Shown piece after piece: positions 11,722-22,500 of a stretch of DNA of 64,000 nucleotides. This DNA comes from Phoebastria nigripes (Eukaryota > Chordata > Aves > Procellariiformes > Diomedeidae). Both the position numbers and the translations under genes were made by a program. Under the pieces are notes generated by a model, which saw only the letters and a list, made by a program, of their open reading frames with translations, had not been told where the DNA came from and did not search any database. How positions within the stretch are numbered: position 1 is the stretch's first letter; each line of letters starts with the position of its first letter. Location of the stretch: NCBI GenBank assembly GCA_035582835.1, contig JAYKAV010002464.1, forward strand, positions 1 to 64,000, read 5' to 3'.

Positions 11722-13005
11722 TCACAGGAGAGAAGAAACACCTACAGGGGAGAAAGCACAAGTTCAGCATCAAGTGCATGTTCCAGCAGCTAGAGTTAAT
11801 AAAAGCTCTCTTACTCAAGGTGACCAGATCAAGACATAACTACTGACATCTGCTTTTAACAGGTGCAGCAAGAATTATGGAATCAAGTAGGGAAAGCAGC
11901 AGGCTTCCCACAGCAGCAAGAGAGGAACTTCTAAGAGGGTACCTACAGCCACCTCACCTTCACACAGACATGGTCAGGATCATTTCTCCTGCCCTTTACA
12001 GTTCCCTTCTGCATTCCAGGACACAGGGAAGGCAGAACTACTTCCTATTTAAAGCCCTGAAGGGCACTATGACCTCAACAAATTGCTTCTGCAACCTTTG
12101 AGCCCTCTTGGGTATTCTCCTGGCAGCAGTTGCCTCACTGCCCAGCCCTCCTGCAGGGACAGGGCACAGACTCACCATTGCTATACTTGCACTGCTTCAG
12201 AGCCTCGTTGAAGCCCTCACACAAGGTCAGGTCTCTCTGGTTGGTAGCACATTCCAGGAACTGCTTCATCTCATAGTGGCAGGGTCCATAGGGCGACTGC
12301 TGGTACACGGGCTGCTGCCTGGGCTCCTGCAGGCAAGGGCCTGGTTAGGGAAGGAGGTCTGGGGGCAGAGGCACCTCCTTCAGTAANCACAGCGGCTCCT
12401 TATCACCTCTCAGCAGGAACAGCCCTGTCACCTTGGGCTGCTTGTACATCTGTCCTTTGCTGCACGGGTCAAGCAGCCCTCCGAAGCGCCGGCGGTCCCC
12501 GCTCCCTAGGACTGGCTCTGCCTGCCCAGCTCCCACCGCCCCTCCTCACCCGCAGCCCCACAGCCCACCGCCCCGCGGCTACAGCCCGCCCCGGTCCCGC
12601 CCCGCAAGGGCAGGACAAGGACGCCAGCCCCGGGAGGCCCATCGCCAGCCCGGCCCCGCTCGCACCTGGGCGGGAGCCGCCGCCTTGGCCGGTTCGGAGG
12701 AGCCACCGCTGAAGGCGCCGGTGAGGGCGCTGCCCACGACGTGTCCCACGGCGGAGCCCACGGCCACGCCCGCCGCCGTGCTCGCCATCTGCGCCATCAG
12801 CCCGGGCTGCGCCGGCTGCGCCGCCGGCACCGGGGCCGCTGGGGCCGGGCTGCAGAGAGGTGCGAGTCAGAGAGGGGCGGACGGGGGGGCAGAGGCCCAC
12901 CCGGCCCCGGCCCCGGCCCCGGCCCCGGCCCCGGCCCCGGCCCCGGTACCTGGCGGGGGCCGGTGCCGCCGCCGGCCGCCCCGCGCTCCTGCCGCCGCGC
13001 GCCAT
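11722..13005 (-). CDS. CHCHD10: CHCHD10, twin CX9C mitochondrial protein
   Basis: There are four exons: 12950-13005, 12666-12849, 12176-12326 and 11722-11741 (last exon, NGVSSLL then stop). The total of 411 nt gives 136 residues. Order of parts: an Arg-rich amphipathic start ([10 protein letters not shown]); an Ala/Pro-rich disordered stretch; the conserved hydrophobic segment [20 protein letters not shown] continuing [11 protein letters not shown]; a Gln/Pro linker; and a CHCH domain with two CX9C motifs ([11 protein letters not shown] and [11 protein letters not shown]). The protein acts in the mitochondrial intermembrane space with CHCHD2 and in cristae maintenance, and is imported through MIA40. 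The serine mutated in human ALS/FTD (S59) falls in the conserved hydrophobic segment and is present. All boundaries are GT-AG. The gene is convergent with C22orf15, as in human. Confidence 0.95.
12903..12944 (-). repeat. (GGGGCC)7 tract in CHCHD10 intron 1
   Basis: Seven perfect hexamer units read GGGGCC on the CHCHD10 sense strand and begin four bases after the intron 1 donor GT. The flanks continue with GGGGCC-like imperfect sequence. The tract can form G-quadruplexes and may vary in length between alleles. Confidence 0.9.
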
Positions 13006-13042
13006 CGCCTCGCCGCTCTCTTGCCCCCCGCCCCGCGCGCCG

Positions 13043-13160
13043 CCTTAAGAGGCGCCGCCGCCGCCACGTGACGCCGCGCGCATGCTCGGCCGCAGCGGAC
13101 GAAGCCGCCCGCCCCGCCCCTCTGAGGGAAGGCGGGGCCTTCCACCGGGCGCATGCGCGG
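13043..13160 (-). promoter_or_regulatory. CHCHD10: CHCHD10 promoter: NRF1 and E-box motifs
   Basis: Within 160 bp upstream of the ATG lie a perfect NRF1 palindrome GCGCATGCGC (13149-13158), a second NRF1-like GCGCATGCTC (about 13077-13086), a GTCACGTG E-box on the minus strand (13065-13072, USF/TFEB type) and a TTAAG TATA-like element (about 13044-13050). NRF1 is the usual activator of nuclear genes for mitochondrial proteins, which fits the product. Motifs were found by eye. Confidence 0.6.
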
Positions 13161-14329
13161 AGTAGGCAGGGCGGCTTCCTCCCCCCCTCCCACCCACAAG
13201 CACCTCCCACTGCCCCCGCGACGTCGGTGCCCCGGCCCTGCGCCGCCCGCCCCCGCCAGAGGGCGCACCCGCCCCGCGGGGCCCGGCCAGCTCCCGCTCC
13301 CGGCNGGGCCCGGCCCGGCCCCGGCCCCGGTCGGGCGCCGCTGCGGGGGAGCGGGGGAAGCGGCGGGGCCGAGGCACGGAGACGGGTGGAACCTGGGGGG
13401 GGTTCTGTGGTCCTTCGTCGGCACGCAAACGCCCCGTTTGTCTGAACGGGACCGCGGCGGGGTGTGAGCGAGGCAGCCCGGCTGCCCGCGGCCCTGCGGC
13501 CGGCCGCTGCCTCCCGTCCCCTGCCCGGCTGGCACGGACACGCTCTCGGTGTCTGGGCTTCCACCCGCAGTATCTCCTCCGAGGAAACTGAGCCGGAATG
13601 CGCCCGCACCCGCAGGGCCCGGCCTGTCCCCCACCCCAGTGGAGTGAAGGGGCCCAGGGCTGGTACCTGCCCGAGCGGGCGACAAGCTCCTCCGGGGCAG
13701 GCGGGGAAGGGGACCGCCGGTGCCGAACTGGCGGCAAGGGGTCTCCTCCAGCCCGGGGAGGCGCAGACCAGGTGCCCTGGGCAGGGCAGCGGGGGTCTGA
13801 CCCGCCTGGCCCTGTACGCCCAGGCTTCAGCCCCCCCGCCAGCGTTTAGTGGCCCCGTTACAAAAGGCCACTGGAGGGGTTGCAGCGGAGGAGGAGGAAT
13901 GATTTATACTCATGTGACGGCTTCTGCCTCCATAGGAGACACTGACCACAGCTCTACCCGCTCCAAAATCGGGTTTGACTTTGCATTTCAGTTTGTCCCG
14001 CAATGCTGCAGTCCAACTGGGACGACAAACACACTTTCAAGGGTGAACTGGTATCTCGCTGTGCCCAAATTCAGCACCTACAGATGAAGCAACGTACCAT
14101 CTCTCTGGAGTCACTGGCCCAAACATGGCTTAGCTCATTTTTGGGCTCCCACCATTGGGTGAGGACCATGTTCTGCCGAGTGCTGTAGAGCCACAGAGCC
14201 TACGACGAAGGCCGAAGCTCTGTGCAGTCCAGGCAGGAGTGAAGAAACAACAGCTGGGTGCAGGCAGACGAGGCAGCAGGAGGGAGCAAGGAGCCACTGC
14301 TAGCAGGTGATGAGCAGGGCATAGCAGCT

Positions 14330-14700
14330 CTGCTGTGAAGGTTTCTGCAGATGTCGTGACAAAGAAGAGCTTCAAGGAGGTCGATGCGGTGGCTTTGCAA
14401 ATGCTCAGAGGCTCCTTCTCCCAGGTGTGGAGCAGAGCAGGAGAGAACATGAAGGGGCTTGTTGGAAATGGACGACGGAGTCGGCCTCTGTTGCATGGGA
14501 GGTGATGGGTGGAGGAGAGGTGGATAANGAAGGGCTGGGAGAGGGAAGATGAACAGTCCACAATTGGGGCAGAGAAAAGAGGATGCCAGGGAGGAGCGTG
14601 GGGAGGAATGATGTGGTCTAAGCCATCGGCCAGCACAACAATTTTTGCAGCAGCCCTCTGGATACAAACCAGCAGATCAAGGAAACCTTTGCAAGGCGTG
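14330..14700 (-). mobile_element. Decayed LINE remnant (L2/CR1 clade), 3' part of reverse transcriptase ORF
   Basis: The minus-strand translation contains LLVCIQRAAAKIVVL, then LDHIIPPHAPPWHPL, which is a worn form of the RT C-terminal motif seen in L2/CR1-clade elements (IQNAAARL ... HITPLL..LHWLP). Further on, a piece reading LLHTWEKEPLSICKATASTS resembles the tail motif (LWN.LP..IR.A.SL.SFK...K). Order and spacing are right, but stops and shifts break the frame. This is recognition from memory of the family; no consensus alignment was run. The copy is old, well decayed and not active. Confidence 0.65.
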
Positions 14701-16430
14701 GACATTGTTGGGAGGTAGGAATCCATGGAGAGATGATGATGAGCCCTCAAATCACAAACAGACAGGCTGGACGACGCCAGTTTTACCTTCAAACCATTTC
14801 TTGACAATCATCTCTTCCCTGGCACCCCAGCTGGTCTCCGGGGCCTCTGTGGGTCCATGTCTGCTTGTTGTCTCCCTGGGATGGGCCTGGTTGCCCGCTC
14901 CATCTTTGGATGTTCCTTATGCCCTGTGGAGTGAAAGAAATTTCCAAAGTTGAGAAGGATCCAGAAGTTGTCCAGGAAAAAAAAAAAATCCCAGCTATGT
15001 TATGTCTCCAGGGCTGTGTTCGTACATTCAGCAAGTTATGAAAACCAGCTCTTTGGGCTGGTTCATTGACTGGCAGGAATTAGAGAGCTAAGTCACTGCA
15101 GGGTTGGCAATTAGCTGCTGTGTAAGTGTTTTTGTAGAATCAAATTTCCAGCACGAGGGGAAGAGAAAAGAGTTTGTAAAGCAAGCTGCCCCCTCAGTGC
15201 AGGAGCTGGGCAGGCAGGGGGAGAGCTGCAGCTCCTACGCTTCTGAGGAAAGGGATTGTGCCTCAAACAAACATGACTTTGGTCTCCTCTTCTGAGGGGT
15301 AACACCCCCAAATCCTTCCTCCCGCAGCACTAGGGAGCTTGCCTGCCCCCAGGAGCTGTNCTATGCAGTTCTGCTTACAGCTGGAGCAGCAGCATTTTAC
15401 ATTTGGCATTTGCCTGTCTTTTGCCCACTAATAAAGAGAAGAGGGGGCCAAGCAGTTGTAAAACCAGAAGAATGCAACTGAAAAGCCCCTGCATCAGCAG
15501 CACCTGCATTTTTTCCTTTTCTCCGCCACGCGTCCTGGGGGAGCCGGATTCCCTTCCCCGTGCAGCCCCATCCCACCGAGCCACGAGCACTTGTGGGGAA
15601 ACAGAGGTCTTAAAAGACGTGAGAAAAAAAGGCAGGAGGGAAGAAAAGGGTGACCTCATGGAGCCCCTCACTGCGAGGAAACACCTGGGGTGAGAGCTCA
15701 GTTCTCTGCCATCAGCACGTGAGCACAGTCGAGCCCATCAGTGCNTGGGGCTGGGGCTACAGCACCACGGGCTCCTCTTGCCTCTCGGTTGTCCCTGGCC
15801 GTAGGAAGAAGCTGGGCGTGTGCTGAGGGGAGGAGAGGATGGACTTGCAGGGGGTGTAGGGAATGCTAGACCTCCAGCCATAGGAAATTGAGGTTCATTA
15901 GTTCCACTATGCGCAGAACAACTTGCTGAAGGAGCCTGGGTTTCAAGCTGAGAGTGTCCCTTTAAGCTGTGTCTGGGGGACCCTTTGATTTGGTTAATTA
16001 GACACAAAGTTTTTCTGTGCTGTGGGAGGCCGGGTATGTGCTGAGGAGCACTGCTACCCTGGGTTTACTAATGAGATAATTTATTGTGGCTGCTGAGAAG
16101 GCTGAGTGTACACAACTCCACCCGCACACACACCACCCACTCCAAGCCCTCTGCTCCCAGCTGGAGAGTCCTCAGCGCTGGAGGTGGAAGTACTGTGTTA
16201 GGTCTCCCTGCGCAGAGCCCTGCCGAGGAGCCATCCTCCCCTTGAAGGGCTTGTGCAGCAGGGCCCCGTTTGCATCTAAATATCCCTGCAACAGTTGTCA
16301 CTGCTTCCCTGGCCAAACTTCCTAATTCCCCTATTTTTCAGCCTAAATTTGATCTTTGTTTCAATCAAGTAGCTTTGTTTCTGCCTCTCTCTCTTCCCCT
16401 CCTTTAGAAGGTCCCTCCTTACATAGTTCA

Positions 16431-16560
16431 AGTGTTAGGGCTTGTCTACACTTGAAGATTAATTCTGGATTAAGGGACATATAAATCTGAAAGACAGTAG
16501 CTAATTCCTGAATAGTTCTGGAAAGATTTACTCAAAAACAGTAATTTCAGAATAACTCAG
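16431..16560. repeat. Possible old interspersed repeat
   Basis: The stretch opens with GGGCTTGTCTACACTTG, a phrase I associate with interspersed repeats common in turtle and archosaur genomes, followed by an AT-rich block with repeated AATTC-TGGA/TGAA words. Edges and family are not certain. Confidence 0.25.
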
Positions 16561-19500
16561 TGCACTGGCCAGCCTGTACGTTCCCTCCTGTTAGCAGCAG
16601 GATCGGGTAAGACAAGGTTTGTAAAAAGCAGGTCTGTTTTTTCCAACTGCTTTCTCCCCATTGCTCTAAAAGCAGATAATAATCTCCCCCTTCAGAGTTT
16701 GCCTCGCTTAAATCCTCATGCTGTCACAGCTGAAATGTGGCTACAAAGTGATCTAGGAATTCCCCAAGCGTTTGGATTGCAGGGGGTTATTTCACAGGTA
16801 AGGAATGCAATACCTGGCCTCCCTGGGTCTCCTATGAGTCTCTGCCCCTCCATCGGGCGACAGAGAGCGGGTCTGTCGTTACTAGGCTGCAGTTTCACAG
16901 GGCATTTGCTTAGGGGAACGGTGCCACCCACAAGTGGCGTGTTTCCACAGAAGCCTTCTCCACGCAGCCATGCCACGCTGCNGTGCATCCCTGCCCCATC
17001 CCTGCCACGGGCCACTGCCAGCAGGTAGCCATCTGGAGATGCCGATGGAGCCTACTGCCTCCCAAGCTGCAGGTTTGCGCTTGGAGAACCCTAATTATTG
17101 CATGCAGGGGCAGATCTGGGCAGTGCTCTGGGTGTACCTGAATTTAAGTTATTTAGGTTAACAGCAAATCGCACGGGATGGTTGCTCGGGGATCTGGGCA
17201 AACTATTCAAAGCAGAAGAAAGCGTCTGATGAATTAGCCAATATTTTTGTTTGTGGACAATCCCCCCAAAAAAAAGAAACAAAACCTCCAGTTCTTAGCA
17301 ATGTGTTTGCTACTCAAAATTACTCCATGAATCATTTATGACTGAATGTATTGCAGTCAGTGGGTTTCTCGTGTCCTGCTTTTATTTTCATCTTTGAGCT
17401 CTGGCTAGTCCTAATTTTGCTTGTGCCGAGTGGCTGATTTCAGTCTCCCAAGTCCATATGGAGCTTTCAGGTCAGATGTAAATATGCAAGCACTACTTTT
17501 TTATCCTATAAAGTCTTTTGCAAGCAGAAGTTGCAACTGACTAATAATANTAAAAAAAAAAATCAAGCAAGTTGCTACCACTAAAAGGAATTCACAGATT
17601 TTCCATGAGCAAAGGGGCACATTTCCCGCAGTCCTGCCTCACCGCCGTTCCCCCAAGGGATAACAAAGCAGTAGCATCAGGGGTAGCTGATACTCGATGG
17701 CATCGATGATGCAGCACAGCACCACAGCCCTATCTCACACTGGATGCCACGGGCTTTGAGCGCACTCTCCCCACACAGACCTCTTGCTCTCTGCATCCTT
17801 CCTCTCCTTTTAGCCAAAATACAATGCTGTGACATGAAGTGACTGTACTGCAAGAGTAAGAAATGAGAAAAGGGAGGAAGAAAAAAACACGGCCTCTAAC
17901 TGGAGGAGTGGCAGATGGCTAGACGTGACTGCAAGGGAAGAGAAGGGAAGGCAGCACTACAGAGTGCCGTTTCAGCTTTCAAGTCTTGTGCTCCCAGGAT
18001 CTACATGCCATTTCTTGGATGTGGTTTGCCCCGAGGGCAATCTCAACAGCTGTGAAGTTTCAGCAGATGAACAATGTAGTTTTCAATAAATTTCACAAAG
18101 CAAATGAAAGGATTTTAACTCATTCATGCTAGCCCACTTTTGGTGTGAAGGCTCTTCCGGACCTGAATCCATTTGCATCACGAATGTTTCCTGTTGGAAC
18201 CCAGGGCCTGACTGCTGGAGCACACCTGAGCTAGCCTGCTCTGCTCTGGGTTTCCAGAGAGCTCTTCCCCATCAGAAGAGGCTTCTCTCAGCCATGCCCA
18301 TGGGTCCTGGGAGGTGTAGGTACATCTCTGCATTTACCCGTTCCACTTAAACCCACCCTGGTGACCCACGGGTGGAGGAAGGTATCAAATGTGGAATGTG
18401 GATGCCCTCATCTCCTGGTGGGGAAAGAGGAAGTGGTAGAAAGAGAAGATCCCCAGATCTCCTCTTCCCCAGTGGCAGCTGCATCTCAGAAGTTTGATCT
18501 CCTTTGTATCCACACATCCAGAAGCAGGACTTGCGCACTCGGAGGTGTGTTCTGATCCCAGCTGAAGGCTGATGCCATTAGTTGTAACTTAAAGAAGAGC
18601 TTTTGTGTTCCAAAAGTCAGCCCTAGTCAAGAAATTACCTCTTCCAAAACACCTCCAGTGTATCCTCAGATCATGGGGATGACAATTACTGTAAGCTCTG
18701 TGAATTCACCTGCTAAACACGGGACAAGATGGCAAACCTGAGCCNGGAGATTTTGTTTTGTTTTCTTCACGGCCGCAGAGCACCCCATAAGCAGTGCAGC
18801 TAAAAAGCCAGCGCAGGTTGGTTTGATGTGTGTCTGGAGGATCTGAGCAATGAAACAGTGCCCTTCGCTGCCTCTCCTCTGGCTGGGAGCTGCCAGGCAG
18901 TTTCAGGGAGCCCCAAGCAGTGAGCTCACATCCCTTGCAGTAGATAACAGCGCTGAGCGGGCCCTGGAGGGATCTCACACCTTTACAGGCTCCCTGCTTT
19001 ATCTGCACTGTCCCAGTCGATGAGCTTGGGGCTTGGCATTTCCTCCTCACCCAAATGTCTACCCAGAGGCTGTTTCCCTCCACTCTTGCACAGCTGCTCC
19101 TTGGCTGGTCTGGTTTCCCCCCTCTCTGTTGCAGACACACAGCAAACATCTCCAGAGAGCTGCACTTGGTGGTTCCCCAAGCACAACTCCGGCGGGGGTG
19201 GGGGCTGACGACTCAGAGGCGTCTGTAGTGAAACAACACGTGAGTGAATACGGAAGCAAGAATGGGGTCTGTGTGTAAGGCAGAGGCACCTGTAACCTTT
19301 TAGAAGGCTGTTAGCACCAACCCATGAACAGCTACTGCTTTGAACTAGATTATTACAGTAACTACCTCCCCCCATCTCCCCCTTCCCAAGCAAAGACATA
19401 GCCCGTACAGCAGCCAGAGAGATCTTGTGCAATCTGCAGCCTTTACACAAACAGTTCACAGCCACCTGTGATTCAGGGTCCTCTGTCTCAGCTCTCCAAA

Positions 19501-22500
19501 ACACCTCATGAGTTTTAGTCACCACATTGCTCTCCCTGCCCTACTGAGGCTGTCCAGCCATCAGCTTCCAACATCTCTTCTCAGCCAGAAACTAAACACT
19601 GGAGCCCATCTTTTCTTTCCTCTGTAGAAGCAGTCAGTGGTATCTCCTCTTCCTCTTGCTTCCCCTGCAAATGCGCATGGAAGCCCGGTCATGCACTCTG
19701 GTTTGTCAAGATTTCTGCTGAAATGCTCTTCTTTCAGCTGCAACCTCCACCATAGAGTGCTGAGCTCAACGCAGAGACCAGCCACAGGTTCCTCCGTAGG
19801 AACAGTGCACGCTTTTTGTCTGGCCGTTGCAAAATCGGTGGCCTGAGCAAACACCACAGCTCTCTGCAAAGGCTGGGCACTGTGTATGCCGTGCTGGATT
19901 CATTCCCAGCCATGTGCAAGCTCTCATGGTGCTCCTTTTAGACTGTTCTTCAGAGTCTTCAGTTTGGTCTCTGGGTGCTTCCCTGGATCTGAGGCTTCTA
20001 CACTGAGTTTGTGATAATGCAGTCTCAGAGTTCAGCAATTGCTGTCCAAGAGAAAGTGGAAAACCATCTTGGGAACTGAGCTCTGCCACAGTCTGGCAGC
20101 CAATTTACTGCAGTGACATTTGTTAGTGGCAACGCAGTGTAGGTCACAGACACGTCCTTCCCCACAGCATCTAGGGTAGCATGAGCTCCGAATTGCATGG
20201 CACTGCATCACTGCTGCATAAACTAACAGCTGTGAGAGCCACTTTGCATCCCAATGGGAGCCAAGAGAGCACTCTCACCAACAAACCCCACACCTCTGTG
20301 GATCTCTCTTCCTGGTTATCTCCTCTGGACTGAGTTTACTTGCTCTTCGGTTATTCTTCCCTCCTGGCTCACATCCTCACTGCTTTCACGTGGCTTCATT
20401 TAGTCAGAGCCCACAGCACTGCCCTGATGCTGGGCAGATGCCCCGTGGATGCCTATTTCTGCTCACCTGGCACCCACCAGCCCAGCTGCTTCCCTGCCAA
20501 GAGCACAGCCGCCCCCCGGTCCTACCAAGATGCGGGGAGCACTCTCTCCTTGCTACTGCTGGCCCTGGCTTGCCAAGCTGGCCTGCACATCCCGGGGATG
20601 GACACCTTCCACTCATCATGGGAAAAGCACACCCTGGGATGATGCCTGAGCAATGCGGAGGGGCAGGAGGGTCCCAGCAAGCAGCGAGGCTGAGCCGAGA
20701 GGGGCTGGGGGAGTGGTACCTGGTCCAGGGAGGTGCTGAGGAGGGGGGAGAGGGAGAGAGGTGAGGGGCTTGGCTGCTCTGAGCAGAAACGTGCGTGAAG
20801 AAAAGCCTCGACCCACACCCTGAATTCCACAGCTCGACTTCGGGGACAGGGGGAGGGAGAGAGGACAGGACAGGACATTTCCAGCAGACCCACAACTTGT
20901 TCGTAAAAGCCTCATCTCACCAGCCCTGCCTGCCTCCTCCCCCACCATCTCACGCTGGGTTTTATTAACGCAGTCCCCCTTAGGCTAGAGGGAATCACAT
21001 CCCAGGAGACATTCCAGTCTCGGCTCAGCTTCGGAGGGGATCAGAGGGAGCCAAGGGTGGGGGGCGTTTCACCAGGACGTTTCATTTGCAGAGAGCTGGC
21101 AGGTCGGCAGCGCTGCAAGACGGCACTAGCAGCCTCCTTATCAGACACTGAGCAGCCGCAGGCTGGAGTCAAGTCTCTGCTCTGCTTTCGCACTCCAGCT
21201 CTGTATCTCGCAAAGACNAGTTATTTCTGCTCTGTCCAGGCTGCCAGCTGGAAGCTCTTAACCTGGGCTCTGCTGGGTGCTGGGTGCACGGCCGGGCACA
21301 GGGACACTAGGCAGGGAGTCTCACCCTTTTGCTCAGGTGATGAACACAACTGTTGGCGGTGTGCAGCCTGGTCCAGGCTGCCGCAGGGGCTCAGCCCGGG
21401 GTCAGCACCCTTCCCCGTGCACCAACAGGGCCTCAACCACCAGCTCCTCACAGCCGTCGCGATTTGCACCAGTTGGGGCTGACACCTCTCGCCAGGAATG
21501 GGAGCTGGCTCCCCGGTGTCTGGCTCCTCAGGTGAATTGTGGTGTGCCCTGAGCCTACGCCAGGAAAATGCCAGCAGATGAAACTCTGTCTCAGGCCAAG
21601 AGACATGAAGATGGATGTGTTTTCCTTGCCTGGCTTATCTCGCAGTCAGTGCTTCTCACCGGAGCCCGGCACTGTTTGTGTGCGCTCAGCTCCTGGCACA
21701 GGGGCAGGAGATGATTAGACAACAAACACTGTGGCGTACCTCTCCCAGGGCTGCAGCCTGCCCCTGCCCTGCCGAGACCACGGCCCAGCAGGGAGCTGCT
21801 TCCCGGGGGCCGAATCCCAGGGCTGGCTGCAGCTGCACCAGGGCTGCAGGGGGAGAAGGGGGAGGAAGAGCCGCACGACCCCGCAGCTGCTCAGGCACCA
21901 CGTGAGCTGCAGTGCGAGCTACGTGGCGAGCCACAGGGCTGTGGCTGCCTTAGCTGCCCTCCCAGGGACCCACTCCTGGACTGGACCCTTGCGCAGATGC
22001 AGTGCACCTCTGCAAGTGAGGGGCAGGACAGTCCTGCCGCCATCTTGCTTGTTCCTAGGTTGAAGGAGGCAGCGGTGCCAGCCCAGCAGCCCTGCAGGTA
22101 GTCGTGCACTCAGCCCAGGGGCTCTGCTCCACGCGTGCCCCTTGGTTTCGTGAGGGCAGTACACCAGGCAGATCCCAACCTCGGCAGACTCTGCACAGCT
22201 GGGTTCAACCCAGAATTAAGGTCAAGGAATGGGTTTTTTTAAAAGGCAAACTCAAATAAATGCAAAATAAGTAGTAGTGGATCAAGCCAAACTTTCCGGA
22301 AATTCATACTGAGAATGTTACATTGGCCTAGTTAAGCTGAAGTCTGGAAAAAAATCAAAACATTTTACTTTGGCATTTTCAAGGTGCGCTGTTTGGATCC
22401 AGGACAGCCTGCACAATTCCAGCCATTTTCATTTAAAAGATTTTAAAAAGCTAAAAGGAGCTTTGAAGCAAAGCATTTTGCTGACCAACAGACATTTGTA

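Noticed and set aside
12469..14087. Several frames of 180-270 codons on both strands around CHCHD10 exon 1
   Set aside because: They are Arg/Pro/Gly-rich translations of a CpG island and overlap true CHCHD10 exons in the wrong frames.
20404..20948. Overlapping Ser/Pro/Leu-rich frames up to 163 codons
   Set aside because: No splice context, no homology, and low-complexity composition.
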